Shown one piece after another: positions 11,716-22,583 of a stretch of 64,000 nt of DNA. The notes under the pieces are model-generated. The model had not been told where the DNA came from and ran no database searches. It worked only from the letters and a program-made list of their open reading frames with translations. The translations under genes and the position numbers were made by a program. The stretch is taken from positions 21,477,103 through 21,541,102 of the forward strand of contig NC_087254.1 of assembly GCF_037042905.1 (NCBI RefSeq), given 5' to 3'. The DNA comes from Lytechinus pictus. Lineage: Eukaryota > Echinodermata > Echinoidea > Temnopleuroida > Toxopneustidae. Position 1 is the first letter of the stretch. Every line of letters starts with the position of its first letter.

Positions 11716-12530
11716 TTTCTTTCCTCCTCTTCCTTTTTTTTCTTCTCGTCTTTCCCCCTCTTCCTCTTCCCTTTTCTTCTTTTCTTTCACACCTTTCTCT
11801 CTCTTTTTCCTTCTCTTCTTTCTTCCCTCTTCCTCTCTCTCCTTTTCCTTTTCCCCTTTTCCTCTCTCTTCCCCCTCTTCTTTCCCCGCTTCCTCTTTTT
11901 TCTTCCCCCTCCCCCTCCCTTTTTCTTCTCTTCCTTCCCCCTCTTCCTCTTTTTTTCTCTCTCTTTCCCCTCTTCTTCTCTCCTTTTTCTCCTTTTCTTT
12001 TCCCCTCTTCCTCTTTTTTCTTCCCCCTCTCCCTCCCCCTCCCTTTTCTTCTCTTCCTTTTTTTCTCCTTTTCTTTCCTCTTTTTCCTCTCTCTCTTTTT
12101 TTTCTCTTCCTTTCCCCTCTTCCCCTCTCTCTTTTTTTTCTCCTTTTCCTTTCCCTCTCTTTTTCCTTCTCTTTCTTTCCCCTTTTCCTCTTCCTTTTCC
12201 TTCCCTTCCTTCCCCCGGCCTCTTCCCTTTTTCTTCTTTTCTTTCCCCCTTTCCTCTCTCTTTTTTCTCCTTTTCTTCCTTCTCCCTTTTCCTCTCTCTT
12301 TTCCCCTCTTCTTTTCCCCTTTCTCTCTCTTCTCTTCTTTCTTCCTTCTTCCTCTGTCTTTTTTCTCCTTTTCCTTCCCCCCTCTCCCTCTCCCCTTTCC
12401 TCTTTTCTTTCCCCCCTTTTCCTCTTTTTTCTTCCCTTCTTCCCCCTCTTCCTTCTCTTCTTTTTCTTCTTTTCTTTCCCCTCTTCCCCTCTTTTTTCTC
12501 TTTCTTTCCCTCTCTTTTTTTTTTTGCCGA
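11716..12530. repeat. 815-bp polypyrimidine tract
   Basis: The plus strand is almost purely C/T (CTTTTCCTCTTCC-like), with only scattered A or G. The long open frames on both strands encode only Phe/Ser/Leu/Pro or Lys/Glu/Arg and are not genes. Confidence 0.92.
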
Positions 12531-12581
12531 AGGGGGGGGGGGGCCAAGGCCCCCTCGGCCCCCCCCATGGATCCGCGCCTG

Positions 12582-12822
12582 TATATATATATATATATAT
12601 AAGTAAGTAAATACTTAAGTAAATACCTGGATGACATATTCACACCTATCGTATCTATGCTCTATATATATATATATATATAAATATATATATATATACA
12701 TATTATATATATTTATATATATATATAAGTAAGTAAATACCTGGCATATTCACACCTATCGTATCTATGCTCTCTCTCTATATATATATAAATATAAATA
12801 TATATATATAAATATATATATA

Positions 12823-12856
<34 letters not shown>

Positions 12857-12972
12857 TAAGTAAATACTTAAGTAAATACCTGGATGGCATATTCACACCT
12901 ATCTCTCTCTCTTAACTGATCCCTCCACTTCTTTGGAGATTCCTGGAGTATCTATCGTATCTATGCTCTCTC

Positions 12973-13030
<58 letters not shown>

Positions 13031-13095
13031 AGTAAGTAAATACTTAAGTAAATACCTGGATGGCATATTCACACCTATCGTATCTATGCTTAAGA
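12582..13095. repeat. (TA)n microsatellite with an interleaved ~60-bp unit
   Basis: Four copies of a unit containing AAGTAAGTAAATACTTAAG, CTGGATGGCATATTCACACC and TATCGTATCTATGCTC are separated by long TA-rich runs. The composite period is about 125-180 bp. Confidence 0.88.
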
Positions 13096-13330
13096 CGTAC
13101 GCCAAGGACTCCTCAGATGTCCTTCGTATTTTGGAATCTGTCACACTCCCAGCCGACGGACCTCTAATCATATCTTTACCCTTTTGTGTCTTGCATAGTA
13201 CATGTACACACATTTGTCCTGGCTAGTCTGAGATTTATTTTCTTAATTTTCGTTTTACCCAAGACTCTCAAGAAAGGTAAAAAAGGAAACATAACTGAAT
13301 TTAAATCTGAATTTTAACACATTCCTTATT
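13096..13330 (-). repeat. Dispersed repeat, AGCCAGGACAAATGTGTGTA family
   Basis: On the minus strand it reads AAATCTCAGACTAGCCAGG, then TACATGTACTATGCAAGACA. The same sequence occurs on the plus strand at 6735-6820 and 33115-33260, so it is a three-copy dispersed repeat in this window. Confidence 0.7.
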
Positions 13331-13996
13331 CTGTTCAAAGATTCAATCCTTGAAATGTCCCTTTTAAAGTTCATTATAGATCAAAACTTTTCAGCTCGCG
13401 CTTTGCGCTCGAATCTATTCTTATACATGTGTACATCATATTAATGTACATATTTTTCATGAACACTTCATTGAAAAATAAGTGGTATTCAATTGCCTTT
13501 GGATCACGTGATTATGAAATAAGATAATTCAACATGCAATTGAGGCACGACTGTGTTCGCCTGGCAGGGAGGGGGCGCCATTTTTCGAAAAGTACACAGG
13601 GGCACCAAAATCAGGTCGGGCCCCCCGGGGTGCAAAATCCTGGATATTCGCCTGCCTTGGATACTTGTTTCCGTCTCGGAGGTGTCACCGAGTTTCAAAA
13701 CCGTCTTAAAACCATTTCAAAGTAGTCCCAAATATGTCTCAGCGAAGTGAGATACAGTACACGTGAGATGGAATGGAACATCAATTCTTTGGTAATTATA
13801 TACTCGCAATCTATCGACACCCCCCCCCCTCGAATTTCTTAATGCAATGCTTGCTCGAACTTCTATATAAAAATTAATACAGGATAAATATTTTCAGACA
13901 ACATAAATCTAACCATCAAAATAACCTACAGAAAAGAAAGAGTTGTAAATTCAATGGAATTGATAATGGCTGTCACAATGGGTAACCCATTAATAG

Positions 13997-14028
13997 TTTA
14001 TCATCTCTAACGCGTTAGAGATGATAAA
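13997..14028. repeat. Perfect 32-bp palindrome
   Basis: TTTATCATCTCTAACG is followed directly by its exact reverse complement, with no loop. It abuts the inverted-repeat element 14030-14185. Confidence 0.9.
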
Positions 14029-14029
14029 A

Positions 14030-14185
14030 CATTTGAAAGGTTGGAGGAGTGACAACATTTTCTAAATGTTGCATTTACCACTTTAAATGGTCCTACGCAA
14101 CACTTAAAATGTTGGATTCAGCTTTATACAAGGTTGGATGTAACATTTGGAAAAGGTTGTCACTCCTTCAACCTTTCAAATGTTG
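14030..14185. mobile_element. Short TIR element, ACATTTGAAAGGTTG ends
   Basis: The left arm ACATTTGAAAGGTTGGAGGA and GTGACAAC is matched by the inverted GTTGTCACTCC and TTCAACCTTTCAAATGT at the right. It is about 155 bp and non-coding. Confidence 0.65.
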
Positions 14186-14330
14186 ATTTAACATTCGAAA
14201 TTTTAGAGAGCGGGTAGTTTGTGTCTTTACCGCATTTTGATAACCATATAAAAAGAAGATTAAAAAGTAGTAAAGAAAATTGTTCTTTATAATAATGATA
14301 ATAATAACGGTAATAAAAGTAATTCTTATA

Positions 14331-15274
14331 CAGTGCGTATCAATAAAAAGTCCTCCACATTGAAAAATATACAACATGTTGATAATTTTTTCACATATAT
14401 TATTAGGCTTTGGTCTCATCTATCAAATGAAAGTATAATTTTTGATAGAATCTTACGCCTGAGTGAGCACTGTCCATTTTTGTAAAAGTCACAGAAATCG
14501 GTTTGCGCAGAGATGATGATTTTCACGCTGTGTCGATGGAAAACGGCGAAAAAACAACTAACCGCGCTGTACATTTTGATCTTTTGGGAGACATTTTTGG
14601 TTAATGGAAATAAAACAGATACATTTTAACTTTTTAAACATTTTTTTTCTCCCTAAATGAACATTTTAACCCTAGGTAAACATAACTTTTAGGCTGTTTA
14701 TGCCAGCTGGATCTGAGGACATAAAATGAAACAAACCATTGTAACCAAAAGTTCATTTCAGACACCTCCAACCTTATTTCTTTAAGTTTTTTCATTTAAT
14801 TAGAAGGGGTTTACATTTCATATTTCATTTCATACTTCTTTCTCCATACTTTCCCCAGGCATGACAAGGGATAACAGGGCAAATAAAGCCTGTTATTTCA
14901 TGCGAATCACTGCTACATGTAAAGCAGATATTATCGCGATGGTCTAGGTGTGTGTGGGGGTGGGGTGGGGGAAGTGGCGGTCAAGGGAGTTTTTTTTTCA
15001 AGGAAATAAGTTAGAGAAATGAAAAAGATATCTTCAAATCAATCTTTTAGCTAATTAAAAGGCCATGCACTCTTCATGATTAACGTCTACTTTACTCCAT
15101 ATATAACTATTTCCAAATTTTACGCAAATCCTTTTTCACGAACTTTTTAAAAGTAAGTGGTGCTCACTCAAGCGGATAGATTTGTCGATAGTCGTATCGT
15201 CACTCGCTTTAAGACCTGTACCAATATATAAATGTGGAAAAGCTTCAAAGTGTAATTTTTTTTTATACGCACTG
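14331..15274. mobile_element. Tc1/mariner-like non-autonomous element, TIR CAGTGCGTATCA
   Basis: It is flanked by TA dinucleotides, with ends CAGTGCGTATCA and ATACGCACTG and inverted GAGTGAGCAC segments inside. It is 944 bp without a transposase. A second member spans 18674-20908. Confidence 0.75.
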
Positions 15275-15929
15275 TATAGAAAGAAAAGGAAAAAAAGACA
15301 ACGGTAGAAGGCAGAGGAAAATAACCAAACTGTGGCTCACAAGAAATGAGTTTTGGAGATTTTTGTATGATATTCGTGTTTTATAAGAAAGACCAAAGTG
15401 GTAAGAACCGACTAGATTTAGAGATGATTGACGATTACGATTGCTCAAAGTGTCAAATTGAGTGGCACAATTTGCGATTTGGTTGTCGAGGTTCTTATTT
15501 ACAATAGCTAAAATATGAATTTGATTGCTGATTTTTAATCGTGATCGCATTTCAGACGAGACTAGTTAATGTCAAATTCATTTTTGATAGTTTGAGATTG
15601 ACCGGGAAAACCTATAATACAAAAATACGTACGAAATAGAGGATTAATCCCGAATCATATATGACTTTATTAATATAAATATTTTAATGCTACAGTCACA
15701 TAGACTTCTACGTTGAATAATGTCCGCTTTGCGTCCAAACAGTAATTTTTTCTGCGGATGCACACGGATGCCTTCCCGTCATAGTAAGCAGTGAAAATAG
15801 TGATGATTTCCTCCATCCAAGAAAACAGAGAAATATATAAGAAATGATTGGATAGAAGATGAAATAAGAATAAAACAACAAAAAGTAATTAAACACAGGC
15901 CTAAATTATTTGTGTGACTGTAGCCTAAC

Positions 15930-16560
15930 CTTTACAGGGGAGGGATATTCTCAGGGGAAGATGTGTGGGGGTATTTGTCTATAATTTGTCCTTGGAGGTA
16001 ACTATCTAGGGTACGGAGCCTTTAAAGCGCGATCGACTTGACAACATGGGAGATACTATATCTTGCCATGTCAACATAATAAGCTTATTATGTCGACATG
16101 GCGGGATGCGTTATCTTGCCAAGTCGACTTATACAAAATTGTATGTCGACATGGCGACATACGTTATCTCGCCAAGTAGACTTATAAAAAGTTATATGTC
16201 AACATGGCGAGATATCTGGATTCTCGACGGGACTTGTACTCTTCATATCTCGCCATGCCGACATAATAAGTCGACATGGCAAAATAAAGTGATAAAGTAT
16301 CTCGCCATGTTGACATATAACTTTTTATAAGTGGACTTGGCAAGATAACGTATCTTGCCATGGTGATATCATAAGCTTATTAAGTAGACATGACAAGATA
16401 AAGTATCTCGCCATGTCGTCAGGTCGATGGCATTTTAAAGGCTCCTTACTAGGGGTAATTATCCGGGGTAATTGTCTCGAGGGTAAATTTCCGGGCGCGG
16501 GGTAACAGTCCCCGGCGGTAAAAATATGGAGATAATATTTTCCTTGGGGGCGATTGCCCT
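15930..16560. repeat. GGTAATTATCCGGGG-type degenerate minisatellite, interrupted by the element
   Basis: Units such as GGTAACTATCTAGG, GGTAATTATCCGGG and GGTAACAGTCCCCGG flank the element 16014-16446 on both sides. Confidence 0.6.
16014..16446. mobile_element. TIR element containing a palindromic CATGTCGACATAA array
   Basis: The ends are CGGAGCCTTTAAAGCG and CATTTTAAAGGCTCC. Between them, TCTCGCCATGTCGACATAA-type units occur in alternating orientation (16040-16425). It sits inside a degenerate GGTAATTATCCGGGG minisatellite. Confidence 0.72.
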
Positions 16561-16659
16561 TTGGGTTATTGTTATAAGACCAAATGGTCATCATTCGATC
16601 TTTTGACCTCTCGATAACATTTTGATCTCACTATATCCTGATCATAATTTTACACACAC

Positions 16660-16718
16660 CGCGGACTGTCGGACCCGCGGACTAACGGACCCGCGGACTA
16701 TCGGACGTGGACTATCGG
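16660..16718. repeat. CGGACTATCGGACCCG minisatellite
   Basis: There are about four ~16-base units, CCGCGGACTxxCGGAC, ending in TATCGGGCTG. Confidence 0.7.
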
Positions 16719-16962
16719 GCTGTAACCATAATTTTAAGCTAACTATTTGCATTCACTGATAACTCCGGATGAATTACTTGATAATAACAACTGCAGATCA
16801 ACTCGAATCCAGATTTTTCATTACATCTATTTGGCTTGTCACATATACTCTACTCGTAATATTTACCAATCGTTTAATTTCTTATATGCAACGCATGTCC
16901 CCCTACCACCCACCCCCCCCCCCCCCGAAAAAAAAAGAAAACCAATGGAAGGTCTCTTAAAC

Positions 16963-17700
16963 CAGCGCTTCTCAACCTTTTTTTTTACTCAAGGACCACT
17001 TTGACTCTCAATTTTTTTTCGAGGCCCACCTACCAAAATTTTAAGAAAGCGATGTGACTTGTCTCGACTCAAAGATAGACAATGATTATAATGATGAGCA
17101 TAATATTAGTGCGTATAACTTTCAGTAGCCCGGCCTTTGAGCCCCTCCTCCAAACATTATACAACCATGGCAACATAACTTAATAACAAGAATGTTGAAT
17201 ACCTTCAACTTTCGACACACATTGCTTATGGTTTTGCATCACTGCCAGTCATGATGAATCCTCGCCCTTTTTAAATCGCTTTAAAAAGGTCAATTTTGAT
17301 GAAAGTATGTTTTCGTGAAAATTGAACACAAAGCCCCGAAGCACGTTCAAAACAAACAGTTCAAAAACTAACTGCATTCGCAAAGGTCCGGTAAAAGGGC
17401 GACAGTGAACTAAATTCTACACAATATGCATACATGATGAGGTTCACATCAAAGTTAGATCGAAACCATCATAATGTGTATGCATATTGCAACATGCATA
17501 AAGCATGCTTTATCTTTGTTTGACCCACGTAGACCGATCAAAGATAACATATTCGGGCAGTCGGACAGGTCCAGGTCTGTGAAACATATTGCAGTTTTCC
17601 CCCATCTTTTTTCCTTCCTCTGGAGCTTCTCGCGGCCCACCTGGAAGAGCTTCGCGGCCCACCAGTGGGCCGCGGCCCGTGAATGCTTACGATCGGCACT
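16963..17700. mobile_element. hAT-like remnant
   Basis: The left end CAGCGCTTCTCAACCTTT followed by GGACCACTTTGA, and the right end GTGGGCCGCGGCCCGTGA with two GCGGCCCACC blocks, resemble the termini of hAT (Charlie-like) elements. The right-hand TIR is badly eroded and there is no transposase. Confidence 0.45.
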
Positions 17701-17789
17701 GGTCGAGGCACGCGCATGCGTACTCTCAATCCGAAGACGCAAGTCATGAATATTCATATGTTGGTCCAGAACTCGGTGGGAAAAATAAT

Positions 17790-18000
17790 TTCGCACCCCG
17801 GACATCCAATCCCCGGACATCTATACACCCCAGACATCCACCCCGGACATTTACCCCCGGACATCCACTCCCGGACATTTACCCCCAGACATCCACCCCC
17901 AGGCATTTACCCCCGGACATCCACTCCCGGACATCTACCCCCCAGACATCCACCCCCGGACATCCACTCCCCGGACATCTACACCCCAGACATCCACCCC
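17790..18000. repeat. CCCCGGACATCCA minisatellite
   Basis: About 14 units of 13-16 bases alternate CCCGGACATCCA and CCCGGACATTTA. The open frames through it are repeat artefacts. Confidence 0.85.
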
Positions 18001-18112
18001 TTGACATTTGTGGGTAAAGTGCATTACATTTGTGGGTGAAATTATTACATTTGGGGGTAGAGTATTGTTACATTTGTGGGCGTTAATTATTACATTTGTG
18101 GGAATAATGGGT
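18001..18112. repeat. TTACATTTGTGGG minisatellite
   Basis: Five units of 22-26 bases, ATTACATTTGTGGGxG, directly abut the preceding array. Confidence 0.8.
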
Positions 18113-19491
18113 GTAACATACCCCCACATCAATACGTGGATACACTGTACATGATATCATCTATGGCTATGTTATGCCTTTCAATTGATGTTTGCACTTT
18201 GCGAGCGAATGGTCAACAAATATATATCAAGGGTTATGGGAACGAATATAAAAACCTTTAAAAGTTGCTTTGGTCGTTTAAACTAATTATATTCTATAGA
18301 TTAGACCGACGAATAAAATAACTTTTCAATAGCGAAATGAAACTTCAAAAGAAAATCACGATCCAAAGTTTAAAAAAAAAAGTTTGGGAGCATTATCGCT
18401 GCATTGAATAGCGTATTTTTTTGGAAAATCCGGGACCCGCACCACAATTAAGCGGCTTAGCAATGACCGTAGAACAGTTTTATACGACTGATTGCATTGC
18501 ATGTACAATTAATCAATCTTGAAAATTAAGTGTACGATTAATCGCTAACCTTTGTATTATACGGAGCCCTGGTGAAATTATACTTCGGCTATAGATTTTT
18601 GAGCGTGAAAGCGGTAGAGTTGGCAACCATGTCCTAAGGTGTCTATAGTCATAAGCAAGCCATTAGCCTTATACAGTGCGTATCAAAAAAAGTTTACACT
18701 TTGAAAAAGTTCTGGGAATTAAAAAATATACGACATGTGGGTAATTTTTTCACATATAATCTTGGGTTTGGGTCTCATCTATCCAATGAAAGTAAAAGTT
18801 TTGACAGAATGTTACACTTGAGTGAGCACTGTCAATTTTTGTAAAGCTCATAGAAATCTGTTTGCGCAGAAATGCTCGTTTTCACACTGTGTCAAGGGGA
18901 AAGGGCGAAATCAAACTTACCCTGCGAAACATTTCTCATACATTTCCCTTGCAATTTTAGTCAATTGAAATAAAAAGAATACATTCAAGCATTTTGTAAC
19001 AATTTTGCCACCCAAATTGAAATTTTAACACTTAGTAAGCACAACTTTTACCCTTTTTGTGCCAGCTGGATCTGAGGACATAACTGAATCTGAACAAAAG
19101 TTTATATCAGACATCTCCAGCATTTTTTCATTAAGTTTGTACCATTTAAAGTGGGTTTACATTTCTTTCTTTTTTTTCATTTTAAACTTGTTTCTTCACA
19201 CTTTTTCCAAGCTTGACAATGATTAACAAGATGAAAATCAAGCCTAAGCCATTTCATGTAAATCACAGCTCAGTGTAAAGCAAATATTGTCTCGATAGCC
19301 TCGGTGTGTGGGGGAGTGGGGTGGGGCACAATGCACTCTTCGAAGTGTTTTGGGCAAGAAAACAAGTTAAAGAATGTAAAAGATATCTTCAAATCAATTG
19401 TACTAGCTAAATTCTGCATGTTCTTCATGATTAAGATCTACTTATATTCGCATAACTATTTCAAAGTTCTGCGCAACTCATTTTAAACTAA

Positions 19492-20397
19492 CTTTTATTT
19501 TTATTATATGTCAATGATATTATCAACACATCTTCCATTTTATCATTTGTATTATTTGCTGACGACACAAATATATTTTTTTCTCATAAAAATATAACTT
19601 CCCTAAACAACATATTAAATCTTGAATTGATTAAAGTTTCACATTGGTTTAAAGCAAACGAACTATCCTTGAACTCAAAAAAGACCCACTTCATCCATTT
19701 TAAACATTCTCATATTACAGATACTCCAATTCACTTACAGATTGACGGTACACCATTAGAGCGGAAGACTCACTCTAGATTTTTAGGCGTCATCATAGAT
19801 CAAGCTTTGTCTTGGAATGAACATCTGCACCATATCATTATATGTATCTCGAGAAATATTGGAATAATTTCCAAGTTGAAATTTATTTTACCTCATAAAA
19901 CTTTACTTCTATTGTATAATTCGTTAATACTCCCGTATATAACATATTGTAACGTTGTTTGGGCTAATTGTGGTTCCACAAAACTTACTTCTATTTCTAA
20001 ATTACAAAAAAGAGCAATTCGCATTTGTACAGGATCGCATTATTTGGCTCACACCGATCCTTTATTTTTTAAACAAAAGACATTAAAACTTGCCGACTTA
20101 TATACTATTCAAATAGCTATAATTATGTTTAAATATATTAACAATCTGCTCCCTTCGTCTTTTGATAACATGTTTAAATTTAATAGTTCTGTCCATACTT
20201 ACCCAACACGCATATCCGGAAACTTTCATCTCTCTAACCCCAGACTGTTAATTGCCTCTAAATCAATTCGACATCATGGTCCAGACATTTGGAATGATCT
20301 TCCAAACAATATTAAAACTTGTTCAACCATATACTCATTAAAAGCCACTCTAAAGAAAACTATCATTCAATCTTATCAACCCCTCGCTCCAAATTAA
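19492..20397 (+). pseudogene. Non-LTR retrotransposon reverse transcriptase, C-terminal half (5'-truncated)
   Basis: An open frame contains LFADDTNIFF, the RT catalytic FADD box, then NSKKTHFIHF, FLGVIIDQALSWNEHL, LQKRAIRICTGS and a C-terminal tail ending at TAA 20395-20397. This order is typical of jockey-superfamily LINEs (CR1/Rex/L2 type). No ATG is needed: the frame is simply open from 19492, where the copy is truncated, so it lacks the endonuclease and most of the RT. It lies inside an older inverted-repeat element. Confidence 0.88.
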
Positions 20398-20768
20398 AAC
20401 ATTCACTCAAATATCAACATTCGCTATTTAACATTCTGATTTTACTCAACTGCTATACAGCACCTGCACCTGCAATGCACCCACTTGACCAGTAAATATC
20501 AATCTAAGTCACGAATCTTTTTATGAGGCCGCCATCCATTCAAGCCTAACCGCTCACGATGGTGGTCTCCTGCGTTCATTTATTACATTATATATATATG
20601 TTTACATTTATAAAAGATTAATTTATACTCACACTCTTATTTGTATTTATCATGTAATATGACTACATTGTTTATATTGTGAATTATTTTGTATATTGTA
20701 ATTGTAAATATTTTTGTATTGTGTTTTTGAACGCAGAAATAAATGCAAGCAAACAAACAAAACAAACA
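19497..20768 (+). mobile_element. 5'-truncated LINE insertion with CAAA-type tail
   Basis: The insertion carries the RT fragment and a 3'UTR ending in a CAAACAAACAAAACAAAC-type tail. AACTTTT at 19490-19496 and 20769-20775 is the likely target duplication. The related uninterrupted element at 14331-15274 shows the unfilled sequence (GAACTTTTTAAAAGTAAG). Confidence 0.8.
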
Positions 20769-21773
20769 AACTTTTCAAAAGTAAGTGGTGCTCACTCAAG
20801 CGGAAATATTTTTCGACAGTTATATCGTCATTTGCTTAAATGGATCATTTGCTTGAAATGTGGCCTATAGGATTTTTCTAAGTGTAATTTTTTTTTTTAT
20901 ACACACTGTGTATAGACTTTATGTTAGTGACTAGTTAGGAGCTTACATGCAGTGACCGGACACATACCTGATGAGAAAATGTATTTAAAAAAATGAATAC
21001 TAAAAATGGTCAGTGTTTTTAATCAAAGCTCGAGTAGGATGTTTCTGGCAGCATTTACTTTGCATTTTTTTTCTTCAAAATTTCTGGGAGACAACGGGGG
21101 GGGGCCATATTTCCCCCATTCCCCCCCCCCCCCCGGCCTGGTGCCGCCACTGCGTGCAAGAGCTAGGCAATCAAAATACATGTACTACTTCTAGCATAGG
21201 CGGATCCAGGGGGCCGAAGGGCCCGGGACCCCCCCCCCCCCCCCTATTGGTGGAGCCAAAAAAAAGAAAAAAGGGGGAAACTAGAAAAAAAAGAAAATTT
21301 AAGAATAGGGAGAAGTGGAAACATAAAATGAGGGGGAGACTTGCTGGAAGATAAAAAAAGAAATCATGTCACTGTATATAAAACATTCGCTCGTGCTTGC
21401 CTTTTAGGTGATTTACATATCTTGCTCAACTTTAATTGAGCTTAAAAATATCAAATTTTGAAGTCAACATGCCAAACATATTTCAGCTCGGAAATCGAAC
21501 TTCATTATTTTGTTTGATTTACAAATTGATTTTTTGCTGAAATTTCTGTTAAATGGTCTAAATATTAACATTTTCTGTCCTCGCTGCGCGCTCGCTAAAA
21601 ACAGTGGTTTGTCAGGTATATTATTTTCCTGTATTCCATAAAGTTCTCAAAATATCCCCCGTGATTCAGGTCAGATTGTCAAAACCTGGTCAAAACTATC
21701 AACTAGGACTGCACGCTCGCATTTTTATTGGTGAGTTATGTATACCTTCACTATTAATTCTATAAAAAATTAC

Positions 21774-22435
21774 TTAAAGGACAAGTCCATGCACCCCAAC
21801 AAAAAGTTTATTTGAATAAAAAGAGAAAAATCCAACAAGCATCTGAAAATTTCATCAAAATCGGATGTAAAATAAGAAAGTTATGACCATAAAAGTGTTA
21901 TGTGCACATCCTGGCTGGTATGCAAATGAAGAGACTATGTACGTCATCCACTCATTATTTCTTTTGTATTTTACTATATGAAATATGAAATATTCTAATT
22001 TTCTCCTCATTGTCAAGTGATACAATCAACGATCAATTCCTCCCTGAACATGTGGAATTAGCATTGTTTAATACTATATGGTTCAGTCAAGTTGGTCCTT
22101 ATATTGTCAAATCTATAAAAAATGAAATATTGTATAATTCAAACATAGAGATAATTCAAACAATAAAAAAACAAAACTGAGTGATGGACATCATCGACCA
22201 TAGAGATGTATACTAATATACTAATTAGTATACATCTCTATGTCATCGACTGACTCACCTGGTTGCGGGCCTGGTTGTGCATATATCACTGTTTTGTGAA
22301 AAATAAGCGAAACTTTAAAATGTCATAACTTTCTTATTTTACATCCGATTTTGATGAAATTTTCAGCACTATGCTAGTTTGATTTTTCTCTGTTTATTTA
22401 AGTCAGCATTTTCCTGGGGTGGACTTTACCTTTAA
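21774..22435. mobile_element. MITE-like element, TTAAAGGACAAGTCCA family
   Basis: It has inverted ends (TTAAAGGACAAGTCCA, and GGTGGACTTTACCTTTAA at the right) with arms of about 150 bp, and AATTTTCATCAAAATCGGAT-type sequence in both arms. It is non-coding and contains the 44-bp palindromic insertion at 22199. Confidence 0.8.
22199..22242. mobile_element. 44-bp palindromic insertion with 8-bp target duplication
   Basis: The two 19-base arms (CATAGAGATGTATACTAAT and its exact complement) are separated by ATACTA. TCATCGAC flanks both sides (22191-22198 and 22243-22250), and the related element at 9.27 kb has a single TCATCGAC. An 8-bp duplication is typical of hAT and P superfamilies. Confidence 0.8.
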
Positions 22436-22583
22436 AATCTTTATTTCATGACAGTTTATCTTTGAACTTTTTTAACTTGTCTTTTATGAACTTTTGAACT
22501 TTCTGCTTTGTCACGTGTCAAGTCAGCTGATTGGTACCGCTACGTACGTACCAACGAACGTAGAGGGCAGCAACACACAAGCG

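Larger units (their letters stand above)
18674..20908. mobile_element. Second CAGTGCGTATCA element, split by a LINE
   Basis: The left end is CAGTGCGTATCAAAAAAAG after TA. The right end is ACACACTG, slightly mutated. It is collinear with 14331-15274 apart from the LINE insertion at 19497-20768. Confidence 0.75.

Noticed and set aside
11506..12643. Open frames of 300-366 codons on both strands
   Set aside because: They lie entirely in the minisatellite and polypyrimidine tract and encode only Phe/Ser/Pro/Leu or Lys/Glu/Arg runs. Overlapping frames on both strands are all open because of composition, not coding.
17589..18039. Pro/His/Thr-rich ORFs
   Set aside because: They are direct translations of the CCCCGGACATCCA minisatellite.
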